Origin: Neocallimastix lanati (nom. inval.)
Taxonomy: Eukaryota; Neocallimastigomycota; Neocallimastigomycetes; Neocallimastigales; Neocallimastigaceae
DNA length: 64,000 nucleotides
Assembly (NCBI GenBank): GCA_016946835.1
Contig: JACVTC010000002.1
Span: 1,251,501 to 1,315,500 of the forward strand
Direction: 5' to 3'
Below, piece by piece: positions 24,701 to 36,586 of the stretch. Numbering within the stretch: the stretch's first letter is position 1; every line of letters begins with the position of its first letter. A model generated the notes under the pieces. That model did not search any database and was not told the origin of the DNA. It saw only the letters and a program-made list of their open reading frames with translations. The position numbers and the translations under genes are program-made.

Positions 24701-27700
24701 TGACATTAGGAATAAAACACCAACACTTTCTAGTTCATTACCTAAATCCACAACTTCAACAAAATCAACTGTCACTAGGAATAAAACGCCAACCCTTTCT
24801 GGTTCATTGTCTAAAACATCAACTTCTACAAGTTCCTTAGAAAAGTCATCTGTTACGAGAACTAAAACTCCTACACTCTCTAGTTCATTGTCTAAAACAT
24901 CAGCTACTACGGGTTCTTTAGACAAGTTATCTGTTACGAGAACTAAAACCCCAACACTTTCTAATAGTTTATCCAAATCCTCTCCTAAAATCTCATCGGC
25001 AACACCAACACCACCATCACCACTTATTTCTTCTAAACCTGTTCATTTATCAACCACTATACCCAGAAGAAATACTAGAGTCACTTCTTTACAACCAGAA
25101 GCTAAGGATAATTTGGCTTCTTCCTCAGAAATAACAATGCCAGAGACAGAGGACGAATTAGAACCAATGAATGAGTCAGAATCACTGCCTCCAGCAAATG
25201 ACGAAAAGAATGAGATAGGAGTTAGTGATATTTATAAAGAAGAAGAAGTTGAAGAAGAAGAAGAAGAATTTCATGATTCAAACGATGGTACTTTCTTGAC
25301 AGACAATGTATTAATTGCTGAGCCTGAAACCATAAAAGATAGAAAGGAAGAGGCCATTCCAAGTTATACAGTTAAAAAACATACCTTGGATCAAAGTCAA
25401 ATTTGTGAAATTACTGAAGATTCCTTTATACTCAATCAATATGTTGAGGATAATAATTATTTTCAAACCAAACATTCAAATCATGAAGAGCTTATTGGTG
25501 ATTTAATTCATGCCGAACTTATCATTGATCAAATTAAGCAAGAAGCTAAGAGAAAAGCTGAAGAATTTAAATTAAACTATGAGAAAGAAAAGAAAGAGTT
25601 AGAAAATCAAAAATTAGAAGAAAAAGAAGGTTCCATTGAAAATGAACAATATGATGATGTTGAAACTGAAACATTAAACGAAGATGATGGTATGAGTTTA
25701 GGATCTATTAGTGTTAAAAAATTGTTAAAGAAAAATATTTCTAGTATCATAAAGCCAAAGAACTTCACTAATTTAATAAAAAAGAGGTCAAGTGTTGAGT
25801 TGAATGAAAGTTTTGAATCCAATAATTCATTAAGTGATAATAACAGTGAAGTTTCGGCAATTTCTGAAAAGAGAGATTCCAAGGGATCTACATCCTATGT
25901 CTTGTCAATGTTTATGCAATCATTTAATGGCGCTAACAGTCTGATTAAGAAAAAGAAAAATGGTGAAAGTACTGAAGATATGAAAATTTCGATATCTGGT
26001 CCATATCAAAATAATGAAGTAAAACCTTATGATGCCGTATCTTTAGATTCTAATTTACTAGGTCCTCCATCTAATAAACCTGTTATTGTTCCTCTGAATA
26101 CAACCATTGAGATTCCAAAAAGAGTATCTTCTGCTGTACCATATAGTGATGATGATTCTCTATCCTCTTCGGTTGCAAGTAATTCCTTTAAGATGAATAA
26201 ATTTACAATTAATTATCCAATGAAACTCGATGCTTCCTCTACTATCCAATCCACGCCATTAAAGTTATTAAATAAATCAATTGAAAAGAATAAGCACATA
26301 TCGGCAGATAGTGCTATTTATTTAAATGATAGTATTACTTATGAAAATATCAAAGAAATTATTAACGAAGAATGGACAGATACTCTTAACAAACAAAAGT
26401 TTGGAGTCAGTGATATAAGAGAAGAAAATGAAAGTGATATTACAACCGAAAATGGCAGTTCCACTTCAATTGGTTCTTCTTTAAAAACTATTCAAAATAA
26501 TGAAATTTTAAGGCATCTTTCTATCAGTCATGAATCAATTATGTCGATATCATCTGAAGCAAATGAAGAAATTTCTGAGGCTCAAGCTGTTCTTCAAAAG
26601 CAATTGAAAAAAATTAATAATATTATTTATGAAATTACTACAACTGAACGAACTTATGTCAATGAATTAGGTAAATTATTGGAAATCTATTACTATCCTA
26701 TGGATCAAAACCAAGTTTTGAATAATAATGAAATGAATATTCTCTACTCAAATATTGTTGATATCTATCAATTCCATAGTGAAATATTTTATCCAAAACT
26801 TGAATTAGTTCAAAAGGAACATGAAAAGAACATTAAATTGATTAAAGAAATGGACGCCTTCAAATCATCCTCTTCAATTAAATTAATTAATGAAACTATT
26901 TCTATTGAAGCCTTCTTTAAGATTGTTAGTTGGCCATTCCAATTTCTTTATAAGCCTTATTATATTAACTTTAAGAAAGCTTCCGATTTTGTTACAATTC
27001 TCAATGGTAATCAGAAACATAAGTACAATAGTAATAATATTTTAATACAAGCTGAAGAATTTGGATTTAACACAAATTATCCAATTTTTGAACGGGAAAA
27101 TAAAAAGAAGTTTAAGAAATTGAGGGCCTTCCTTAAGAGTAGTACTGAAAGAATGGATCATAAGCAAGTTGATATTTTAGGTTATTTAATTTTACCTATT
27201 CAAAGATTACCTCGTTATCTTTTACTTTTAGAAGGTTTAGCGAAAAGCACTAAATTATTAGAAGAAGCTGTGGCAAAGTTAGTTCCAAAGGGATCTGTAT
27301 TAAAGAAAGTTGATGAAGAAGCTAAGAAGGATGAAGAAGAAGAAGAAATTAAAAAGATAGATGATACCTCCATAAAGAATGAAAGTAAGAAAGAGGAGGA
27401 AGAAGTTAAAGAAGAAAAAGCTAAAAAGGAAGATATCTCTTCAAAGGACGAAAGTAATGGGGAAAAAGAAAAAGAAGATACTTCCAAGGTCGATAAAGAG
27501 AAGAAAGAAGAAGAGGTAAAGAAAGAAGAAGTTTTCAAGGATAATAATAAAAAGGAAGAGGGAAATGTTGAAGAAAGGGAAAAGGAAACTTCTATTGATG
27601 AAAATGCTAATGAAGCCAGTGGGGAAAGAAAGAATGAAGATGTCAACTCTGACACAGTAAATACTGATGAAAAGGAAAACACACCTCCTGTAACAAATAC

Positions 27701-28493
27701 AAATAAAAATATTGATAAGTTAAAAGATACTTTAAATAAATCTAGTAATGAAACAAGAAATAATATAGAAAGTAGAAAAGCGAATGATAGAACAGAAAGA
27801 GCAAAGAAGGCTCCAGTCAATGTAAAATCAATGATAGCACAAATTGAAAGCAATAATAATAGTAAAATTCCCGCTAGATCAGGAGTTCGTAACAACACCA
27901 AATCCAGTACAAAAATTAATAAGAATGGCAATACGACTTCTAGAGTAAATAATAATAATGTAACGAAAGTTCAAACCCTTGGTTCTGGAAATTCTATTAG
28001 AGATAATAATAAAAATATTCATAGTGGAATACCAACAAAGATTAATAATAATGATAAAATTTCAACAGTTGACATTAAAGAAGAAGAAAAAGAAGAAGAA
28101 AAAGAAGAGAAAGAAGAAGAAAAAGAAGAAATTAAGATTGAAGAAATTAAAGAAGAAGAAGAAGAAAAAGAAAAAGAGGAAATAAAGGTAGAGGAAATAA
28201 AAGAAGAAAAGAAAGAAGAAAAAGAAGAAGAAAAAGAAGAAATTAAGGTTGAGGAAATTACCGAATCTAATGATGATGATAAGAATAATGATGATACGGG
28301 ATCAAAGAAAGAATTAGAAAAGAAGGAAAATAATAATGAAAATGAAAAATTAATGATGGATTCTTCCGTATTGAGTGAAACAAATAATAACTCTGATAAT
28401 AATCATTCATTTAGTAAAACTTATACCATAGCTATGGCCGCCGAAGATATTAAGAATATTATTGAATTATGCAATAAGGCTATATCTTCATAA
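21705..28493 (+). CDS. Giant low-complexity protein with a RhoGEF (DH) domain
   Basis: Intact 2262-residue frame without introns. Residues 1-1230 are Ser/Thr/Lys-rich and disordered, with three peptide-repeat zones: eight 11-residue VKPKVSSSLNS units (about 180-267), three roughly 44-residue units ending LRQTPLMKAVKARVDSNFN (about 790-922) and several RTKTPTLSSSLSK units (about 940-1090). Residues about 1262-1310 form a Lys/Glu coiled coil. A Dbl-homology domain starts near 1636 (IIYEITTTERTYVNELGKLL) and has its signature at about 1825-1843 (GYLILPIQRLPRYLLLLEGL). DH domains load GTP on Rho-family GTPases. After that helix comes about 390 residues of Lys/Glu/Asn-rich sequence. The final 25 residues (YTIAMAAEDIKNIIELCNKA) look like the missing last DH helix. 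No PH domain follows, which is unusual. The basic, Ser/Pro-rich N-terminus could bind microtubules or cortex, but that is a guess. Start: first Met after stops. Confidence 0.82.
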   Translation: MSTNNNSESLQDLNETKIITNSINNIKACENDVNKSSNLSLNKTTPINSKKPTVISTTSPNKGRPRTTSLSNQNKSKVKVLSNSNTEKINATNPSKIIPSLTKTASTTTKSTVNSRLNTKQKSAFTSNSTNSSTTSLKPNIITNVKSKSTTTLKPKVSSPLKQKSSSTLKSKVTSTSTTVKPKVTSTSTTVKPKVSTHLNSVKPKVSTHLNSVKPKVSSSLNSVKPKVSSSLNSVKPKVSSSLNSVKPKVSSSLNSVKPKISSTHNTVKSSINSNATSTTLNKIKSTPNSDVPKKTRSTLTVNTLSKTKSSTGSSLSTITKPKTSLHTSKVTSARLNSTTNSRLKPSTASTSTIKSPTSSTLKKPSVTTRPRSSLSSISTSSNASKIKTSPTYTSRLTTSPTPYSSQNSISSSSKTSTTHVRRKKPSPYANVKAKVNSLPSKSLSKNSSVSSNITVKPKNSTSITAKKSSTLVKKTATNPLKSNTDITVKKENQEQEQPCLIVTTASIKKDEKEKEKLVENITKLEEDKNQTTPENSSENVNSLSKALQDISKTDDNKLSNISPIETPLLSSPVITNGALKHDDTLLPQSSPGISKLNALNTDIIKTTTINNEILNEYIKNIKYDPANVEHIDPNTLAFGDDEEEEEKQAPSTFIADSKHYDNISVNTDDFLDCESSFSDTKSSLISESSPEMKNNKLTKVTSMSNLSTISSLSSITHKSSNHSITSGMSIHALKSVFDNAAATQPLRSSPIPQSTHKIRKLNPQTLQLFEKPSSINDLDKHSTTTKIYTTKSTSVGLSKASSIPSSPVTSPSLRQTPHMKTVKARVDSNFNKLSTTKSTSIGLSKVSSSASSPSLRQTPLMKAVKARVDSNFNNKSSVTKSTTSIGLSRSSGSSPVTSPSLRQTPLMKAVKARVDSNFNTACRSPSATSVNSLNNVSLSPIRSKTPTIHNTLTKKAASTSSVINRPGSKTSINSTVNRNKTPTISSSLPKSTTSIKSNDIRNKTPTLSSSLPKSTTSTKSTVTRNKTPTLSGSLSKTSTSTSSLEKSSVTRTKTPTLSSSLSKTSATTGSLDKLSVTRTKTPTLSNSLSKSSPKISSATPTPPSPLISSKPVHLSTTIPRRNTRVTSLQPEAKDNLASSSEITMPETEDELEPMNESESLPPANDEKNEIGVSDIYKEEEVEEEEEEFHDSNDGTFLTDNVLIAEPETIKDRKEEAIPSYTVKKHTLDQSQICEITEDSFILNQYVEDNNYFQTKHSNHEELIGDLIHAELIIDQIKQEAKRKAEEFKLNYEKEKKELENQKLEEKEGSIENEQYDDVETETLNEDDGMSLGSISVKKLLKKNISSIIKPKNFTNLIKKRSSVELNESFESNNSLSDNNSEVSAISEKRDSKGSTSYVLSMFMQSFNGANSLIKKKKNGESTEDMKISISGPYQNNEVKPYDAVSLDSNLLGPPSNKPVIVPLNTTIEIPKRVSSAVPYSDDDSLSSSVASNSFKMNKFTINYPMKLDASSTIQSTPLKLLNKSIEKNKHISADSAIYLNDSITYENIKEIINEEWTDTLNKQKFGVSDIREENESDITTENGSSTSIGSSLKTIQNNEILRHLSISHESIMSISSEANEEISEAQAVLQKQLKKINNIIYEITTTERTYVNELGKLLEIYYYPMDQNQVLNNNEMNILYSNIVDIYQFHSEIFYPKLELVQKEHEKNIKLIKEMDAFKSSSSIKLINETISIEAFFKIVSWPFQFLYKPYYINFKKASDFVTILNGNQKHKYNSNNILIQAEEFGFNTNYPIFERENKKKFKKLRAFLKSSTERMDHKQVDILGYLILPIQRLPRYLLLLEGLAKSTKLLEEAVAKLVPKGSVLKKVDEEAKKDEEEEEIKKIDDTSIKNESKKEEEEVKEEKAKKEDISSKDESNGEKEKEDTSKVDKEKKEEEVKKEEVFKDNNKKEEGNVEEREKETSIDENANEASGERKNEDVNSDTVNTDEKENTPPVTNTNKNIDKLKDTLNKSSNETRNNIESRKANDRTERAKKAPVNVKSMIAQIESNNNSKIPARSGVRNNTKSSTKINKNGNTTSRVNNNNVTKVQTLGSGNSIRDNNKNIHSGIPTKINNNDKISTVDIKEEEKEEEKEEKEEEKEEIKIEEIKEEEEEKEKEEIKVEEIKEEKKEEKEEEKEEIKVEEITESNDDDKNNDDTGSKKELEKKENNNENEKLMMDSSVLSETNNNSDNNHSFSKTYTIAMAAEDIKNIIELCNKAISS
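22242..22505 (+). repeat. 33-bp coding repeats in the RhoGEF gene
   Basis: Eight tandem 33-bp units encode VKPKV(S/T) followed by STHLN, SSSLN or TSTST. The four central units are nearly identical in DNA, so unit number probably varies between strains. Confidence 0.85.
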
Positions 28494-28807
28494 GGTTCTC
28501 CACATTATAATTATACCTATAATTTAAATAAATCGCAATGACCAATTTTAAAATTTGATGTCTTTTAACACATTATTTAATCTTTTTTTATTATTAATAA
28601 TTTTTTTTAACAATAATTTATCATATCTCATTCTCATTGATTTTTTTTTTTTTTTTTTTAAGTTATATACTTTATTAGAAAGGATAAATATTAGTATTAA
28701 ATGAATTTTAAATTAAAAAATAAGTTTTAATTATGGAAAGGATGACTATTAGTATTAATAAAATTTAAATTAAAAAATAAGTTTTAATTATTGTTACCAT
28801 TTTTATC

Positions 28808-28849
<42 letters not shown>

Positions 28850-28886
28850 GAAAGAAAAAATGGAAAGATAAAACAAAATAACAAAT

Positions 28887-28943
<57 letters not shown>

Positions 28944-30087
28944 TAATTATATATATTTTTTATTATTATATTAAATTTTTTTTTTTTTTACTATTTTTTT
29001 AATTAGTTTAATTATTAAAGATCATTTCATAAATATATATTTTTTATTATATTATAATATAATATATAAAGAGCCTAATATTAAAAATAAGAAATGATTT
29101 TCTTTTTTCTTTTTTATCATTTTAATTTTATTTTATTTATTTATTTATTTATTTTTTACTTATATTTTTATTTATTATTATTTTTTTCTTATTCTTTTTA
29201 TTTTTAGTATTAAAAATATTTTGTTTTGTAATTTATTAAAAAAAAATATTATTATATTTTTCTTTTAGTGTTAATAACTTTAATAATTTGTAATTTAGTA
29301 TAGTTAATTTTATTTAGTTTTATGTATTTGTAATATAAATAGCTATTTTAATAAAATAAATATATAAATAAATATTTATAAATATTTATATGCAAGTTTT
29401 TTTTTTTTTTTTATTTTTTTAATATAATTATTTAGTTAAAAAAAGAATAAATGAAAAGTGTCAAAAAAATTAGATCTAATTAAAGCTGAAGAAAGATGAA
29501 AGATTATTATGATAATCCTCTTTTTTTTTTTTTTTTTTTTTTTTTCTTTTGGAATAGGTAGTTTTTATTAATTAAAAAAAATAAACAAAACAAATAAATA
29601 AGTAAGTAAAAAATTAAATTAATAAATATATAAATTAATACATAAATAAATAAATAAATAAATTATAATAAAGTATTAAATAATTGAATACATAAATAAA
29701 TAAATAAATAAATAAATTATAAAGTACTAAATAAATAAATGAAGTTTCATTTTTTTTATTAGTGGAACCTTCTGGATAAATTAATTATAATAAATTTTAT
29801 AAAAAAAAAAAAAAACCTTAAATTTAATCATTATTGGTAAAATGATTTAATTCATTTAGTTAGTTATATAATTTTATTTATTATTAATTATAAAATGAAT
29901 TCGTTATTTCTTTTTTTTTTAAATTTTTTTTTTATTTTGATCTTTAATTTTTTTTTTTTAATTATTAATTTTTATAGTTAACTTCATAGAAAATTTAATT
30001 ATTTAATTAAAATTGTATATAATAAAATATATTGATAATATATATTATAAATAAATAGATGAAAATATTTTATTTATTATAAGGTAA

Positions 30088-30123
<36 letters not shown>

Positions 30124-30488
30124 AAAAGTTAAATATATAACATAGTTTTTTAATTTTTTTTATAGTATAAATATTTATTTAATTTTGTAAATATTAATTT
30201 ATTATATAGTATTATTAAAACTTTACTCTTTCTTAAATTATTTAATTTTAATTCAAAATTAATTTATTTTGTCAAAGTAAGTAATTAAAAAAAACAAAAT
30301 ATAAAAAAAAAAAAAAAAAAAAAGACTCTAAAGAGCGTTATAATAAAAATTCTTATTATATTTATCTCACAATAACAAAGAAAAAAAAAAAAAATAATTT
30401 TTTATTAATTATTATTTTTTAAATACAAATTTTAAATCTTTTTCTTATTTATCTTTAAACTTAATCTAAATAAAACAGTAATAAAATA
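28494..30488. other. Intergenic DNA between RhoGEF and STI1
   Basis: 3' flank of the RhoGEF gene, then homopolymers: T runs near 28643, 28810 and 29521, an A run at 28888-28936, and AAAT arrays near 29650, 29700 and 30090. The last few hundred bases form the 5' leader and promoter of STI1. No clear regulatory motif and no gene found. Confidence 0.6.
28678..28793. repeat. 58-bp tandem duplication
   Basis: Copies at 28678-28735 and 28736-28793 share GAAAGGAT, then TATTAGTATTAA, then AAATTAAAAAATAAGTTTTA. They differ by a few substitutions and lie just downstream of the RhoGEF stop. Confidence 0.88.
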
Positions 30489-31388
30489 ATGGTAAATATT
30501 AAATATTCTTTATTAATTATAAATTATTAATGACATTTTAAAAGAAAAAAAAATAAAAATATTATACATTTGTGTTTGTAATTTGTATTTTTTTTTTTGT
30601 ATTGAAACTCTTTTATCATTTTTAAATATAATTCACATTTTTAAAATGGATGATAATCCAATTTTGAAATTTATAAAATATAGATACTTTTTTATATTTT
30701 TCTTTTTATTAGTAATGATAATATAAAAGTTTTTTTTTTTTTTTTTTTTTTTGTTTGTTTGTTTGTTTGTTTGTTTGTTTTTAATATGTATTAAAGATAT
30801 TTCGTAAAATGGTGTATGAATGTTAATTTTGATATATATAAATTATAATATATATTTATTGATAAATAATTTTCGTTAATTCTTAGGCTGACGAATTAAA
30901 GGCTAAAGGTAACAAGGCTTTCGCTGAAAAGAAATACGAAGAAGCTATTGATTACTTCACTCAAGCTATTAACATTGATTCTTCTAATCATGTTTTCTTT
31001 TCAAACAGGTATATCTATATCTATTGTTAGAGTATAAAAACTAATATTTAATATAAAAATAATAATTGATATTATAATAATATTTTTATTAATTGTACTA
31101 TTTTTATATTTTTATTATTATTATTTTTTTTTTAAAAAAAAAAAAAATGATTATTGAATATTATATTTTGTCCCGTCTATAAATTTTTAATTATAATAAT
31201 AATAATAACAATAAAAAAAGATCAGCTTCCTATGCTAGTTTAGGTAATTTCCAAAAAGCTTTAGAAGATGCTGAACAAACCATTAAGCTCAAGAGTGACT
31301 GGCCAAAAGTAATTTTTTATTTTTTATTCTATTTTTATTAATTTTATAAATGATTTTATATATATATATATATTCTTATGTTAAATAA

Positions 31389-31422
<34 letters not shown>

Positions 31423-33603
31423 ATTAAAGAAAATATTATTATTATAATAATAATAATAATAATCAATTCACTTTTTGTGCTTTATCAATTATTATTAATA
31501 ATTAACATAAATTTAATATATATAAAAAAATTTATTCAAAAATTTATATAGGGTTATTCCAGAAAGGGTGCTGCTTTATTCGGTTTACAAAGACTTGATG
31601 AAGCTGCTGATGCTTACAATGAAGGTTTAAAGCTTGATCCAAACAATGCTTTATTAAAGAAGGGTCTTCAAGATGTTGAAAATGCTATGCAAGCCAATGG
31701 AATGGGTATGTGTTATAAAAAAAATATATATATATATATATATAAATTTTTTTAAACTTAATACTACAATAAAAAAAAAAAAAAAATAATAGAAAATGAA
31801 ATAAATTATAGAAAAGTCAATATAAAAATAGATATATAATACTAATAATCATATATATATATAAAAGAACAAATGTTCAGTGAATTATTATCTGGCGATC
31901 TTGTTGAAAAGTGTGCTAAGACTAAATGTGCTAAATACCTTGCACAACCAGATTTCGTTCAAGCTTTAAAGGCTATTCAAGCTAATCCAAATTCTCTTAA
32001 TACGTAAGTTTTATAATAGTAATAATATATTTTATATTTATTATTATAATATTCAATTATAATAAAAAAAAATAAAGAAAAAAAAATTATTTTAAACTAT
32101 TTATCATTAAAATAATTAAATGATAACATATTATTTATATATTTATATTTTTGATAATTACATAAATCCAATATTAAAATATTCATATTTTTATTTATAA
32201 AATTATTTATATATATTAATATTTTCGATATTAATATTAAAAATAAAATAAAAATATATTTTATTTATAAATATATATATATTATATATATATTATATAT
32301 ATTTATTTATAATAATTATAATAATTATATAAATATTTAAATTTATATAATTACCTATTATGTACATTGCTTTGTAATAATTTTTAAAAATTGCTTAAAC
32401 TATTTTTAATATTAAAGATATATGCAAGATCAAAGAATTATGGAATTTGTTTTAAGTGCTCTTATGCCAGCAGGTGCTGATGCTAAAGTCTCAACCACTC
32501 CACCACCAGAATACACTGAAGCGATGAGAGAACAAGAATCAAAGAAGCAACAAGAATCAAAGCCAGAACCAGAACCAGAACCAGAATTAACTGAAGAAGA
32601 AAAAGAACAAAAGAATAAGAGAGATGCTAGTGATAGTGAAAAGGCTCTTGGTAATACTGCTTACAAGAAGAAGGATTTCGAAACCGCTTTAACTCATTAT
32701 GCCAAGGCTTATGAATTAGATGATACTAATATTGCAGTCTTAACTAACAAGGCTGCTGTTTTATATGAAATGGGTAAATATGATGAAGCTATTGAAGTTT
32801 GTGAAAAAGCTGTTGAACATGGTCGTGAAGTACGTGCTGATTTTAAGATTATTGCTAGAGCTTTCCATCGTATTGGTAATGCTTTCCATAAGAAGGGTGA
32901 TCTTGAAAATGCTATTAAAAACTATAACAAATCACTTGCTGAACACCGTACCCCACAAGTTCTTGATGCTTTAAGAAAGACTGAAAAGGAAAAAGCTGAA
33001 GCTGCCAAGCTAGCTTACCATGATGTTGCTAAGGCCGATGAAGCCCGTAACCAAGGTAATGTTTTATTTAAAGAAGGTAAATTTTCCGAAGCTGTTAAAT
33101 TCTATACTGAAGCTATTAAGCGTAATGAAGATGATCCAAGAAATTGGAACAATCGTGCCACTTGTTATATTAAGTTAATGGCTATTAGTGAAGCTGAGAA
33201 GGATGCTGATGAATGTATTAAGCGTGATCCTAATTTCCTTAAGGCTTATATTCGTAAGGCTCAAGTTTACCTTGCTAAACGTGAAACTTCCAAAGCTATT
33301 GATATGCTTAGTTTTGTTCGTGAAAAGGATACCGATAAGAAACTTGAAGTTGAAGTTCAACAACAAATGATGAAATGTTATGCTGGTATTAACAACACTC
33401 AAAATAATGCTACTGATGAAGAAATTATAAATAATGCCAGAAATAATCCAGAAGTTGCTCAAATTCTTTCTGATCCGGTTATGCGTAGTATTCTTGAACA
33501 AATGCAAAATGATCCAAATGCTGCCAGAGATCATTTAAAGAACCCTGTTGTTGCTGCTAAGATAAGAACCTTAGTTGATGCCGGTATTATTAGACTTAAG
33601 TAA
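30489..33603 (+). CDS. STI1/Hop, Hsp70-Hsp90 organising co-chaperone
   Basis: Cytosolic adaptor that holds Hsp70 and Hsp90 together so client proteins pass between them. Coding exons: 30489-30491 (only the ATG), 30887-31008, 31221-31308, 31552-31705, 31868-32003 and 32418-33603, giving 562 residues in unbroken frame, normal for the family. TPR1 opens the protein ([36 protein letters not shown]), with the Lys/Asn/Arg positions of the carboxylate clamp that binds EEVD tails. A first DP segment follows ([17 protein letters not shown]). Then come a Pro/Glu linker, TPR2A ([19 protein letters not shown]), TPR2B ([20 protein letters not shown]) and the C-terminal DP2 ([19 protein letters not shown], ending GIIRLK). 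Every intron starts GTA. Codon choice is richer in G and C than in neighbouring genes, consistent with high expression. Confidence 0.96.
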
Positions 33604-33664
33604 TTTTCTTGAATAAAAACAAAAAGAAAATCAATTTAAAACAAAAAAACAAAAAACAAAAAAC

Positions 33665-33695
<31 letters not shown>

Positions 33696-34180
33696 AAATA
33701 AATCAAAAAATTATAGCAATATATATATGATGTATAATACCTATCAATTTTATATATTTTTTTTAAAAAAAAAAAAAAAAAAAAAAGATTTTTTCATATT
33801 TAGCATATAAATATAAATAAATAAATAAAGTTTATATATATATATAAATAATAATAATAATAATAATAAAATAAATATTAAATAATTTTAATATTTAATA
33901 AGATATAAATGTTTATATAATAAAATATAATATATATAGATTAAATAAATATATATCCCCTCATTTTTTTATTTTTATAATTATTATCATTATCATTATT
34001 TTATTTAAATTATTTTTAATTATTGTAGATATATATATTTTTTTAATTTCCTTAATCTCTAAAAGCAAATAATCCTGTTAATATTTTTTTTTATACATAT
34101 ATACATACATGAATTCAAATATATATATATATATAAATATATATTTAATCTGTTAAAAGAAATTAAAATCAACAGATTTT

Positions 34181-34218
<38 letters not shown>

Positions 34219-34836
34219 GTTTAAATAATAAAAATATCAAATTTTTATTTTTATTTTTAAATTTATTATTATTTTATTTTTAGTTTTATTAATTATTATT
34301 AATATTTTTTTTTTATTAATTAAGATGTATAAAATTTTAGTTTAAACTTTAAAAAACTTTATTGGGTTAAATTTTCATGAAATTCTTCAATGATGATATC
34401 TTTTATTTAAAATGAATGTGTACTTTTCATTTCACCTATGTGTATTTTTTATAATAAGATTAATAAATTTATGAAAGTGTATTCTCTTATTCTCTTACCT
34501 GTCTAAATATATATATATATATATAAATGATTGCCTCATCTTTTAACTTTTTTTTTTTTTTTTTTTTTAATTAAAATAATATTAATAACAATAATTAAAA
34601 GATAAATTCACTTCTTCCATCGAGATAAGTTTTTTTTTTTTTTTTTTTTTTTCCCTTTCATCATTTTATTTTTGGTGAATTAGATAAAATATATCTATAG
34701 GTACAATTGAATAAATTTATTCATTTTAACGAGTCTAATACCTATTTCATTTTATACTATTTTTAATTTTTTTATTCTTTTTTATTCTTTTATATTCTTT
34801 TTTATTCTATTTTATTTTTTTTATTGAAAAGTTATC

Positions 34837-34993
<157 letters not shown>

Positions 34994-35044
34994 TACAATA
35001 AATTAATACATATTTATTATGTGTTTAGAAAGAATCTTTTTTTA

Positions 35045-35091
<47 letters not shown>

Positions 35092-35851
35092 AAAATGTCC
35101 CCAATATGAAAGATATTAAAATTATTAGAAAAGAATTAATTAATTATTAATTGATATAAATTAAATTAGAATCTAAAAATATTATTATTTAAATTGTTGA
35201 AAACTATATATATATATATTTTTTTAATAAAATTGATATGAATATTGAAGTTTACATCCTACTTTTATTATGAAAGCTACAGAAGAAATGAGAAGTAATA
35301 ATCAATTTAAATAAAATCATTCTTTTGTTTATATATATATCTTTCTTAAAACTATTTATATAATGAATGTAACTTCTATAAATGAATAAAATTCCATTAA
35401 TTTTCTATTAATAATTATTTATTTTTAATAATCATTTATTATTTTATAACATATAATAATAATAATAATAAAAAAGATATAAAGAATAATTTATTTTTAA
35501 TACCAACTTAACAAAAATAATAATAAATTAAAAATAAATTATAAATTTAAAACCAGAATCAACTTTTGAACATTAAAAAAAAATAATAAAAAAATAAAAA
35601 AATAAAAAAAATAAATATAAAATAACTTTATTTAAAATATAAATAATAATAATTAATTATAACAAATTTTTATAATTAAATTAAATAATAAAATTAATAA
35701 CAAAATTTAATAATTTAAAATAATTAATAATAATAAATTATAATAATTAATAATAATAAATAATTATAATCATTAATAATAAAATAATTAATAAAAGATT
35801 CTTTTAAAAATTAATTTATAATATAAATAATAAATAATATTAGACAAATTA

Positions 35852-36145
35852 AGTAATAATAAATAATAAATAATAAATAATAAATAATAAATAATAAATA
35901 ATAAATAATAAATAATAAATAATAAATAATAAATAATAAATAATAAATAATAAATAATAAATAATAAATAATAAATAATAAATAATAAATAATAAATAAT
36001 AAATAATAAATAATAAATAATAAATAATAAATAATAAATAAATAATAAATAATAAATAATAAATAATAAATAATAAATAATAAATAAATAATAAATAATA
36101 AATAATAAATAAATAATAAATAATAAATAATAAATAATAAATAAT
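35852..36145. repeat. AATAATA heptanucleotide array
   Basis: About forty units of a 7-bp repeat with a few AAAT slips near 36040, 36087 and 36112. A seven-base unit keeps all three frames cycling, which produces the spurious long hydrophobic frame on the minus strand. The array at 63595-63960 is the same unit on the opposite strand. Confidence 0.92.
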
Positions 36146-36539
36146 TAAATAATAAGCATAATAAATAATAATATTAATATTAATAAAAACAATAATAATA
36201 ATAATAGTAATGAAAATAACAATAATAATAATAATAATAGCAGTAATAATAATAAAAGCAATAATAATAATGGTCATTATAATAATAATAGTAATAGTAA
36301 TAATAATAAAAACAACAACAATAATAATGGTTATTAAAATAATAATAGTAATAATAGTAATAATAATAATAATGGTAATTATAATGATATGAATTATTTA
36401 TGGCAAACTGTATCATCCGTAATAATAATAGGTGCTAAGCCGTTATCTAAAAATCAATCTTCTATATTCCTTATTCTTTTTTTTTTTTTTTTTTTTTAAA
36501 AAAATAAAAAATAATTAATATTTTTAATCTTTATAATCT

Positions 36540-36586
<47 letters not shown>

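Noticed and set aside
27215-27931. 238-codon minus-strand frame opposite the RhoGEF gene
   Set aside because: It is the antisense shadow of the Lys/Glu-rich segment (AAA/GAA codons read as TTT/TTC), giving Ser/Phe/Leu filler.
35849-36416. Minus-strand frames rich in Tyr, Leu, Ile and Phe
   Set aside because: They read through the AATAATA heptanucleotide array and imperfect AAT repeats. No non-repeat domain is present.
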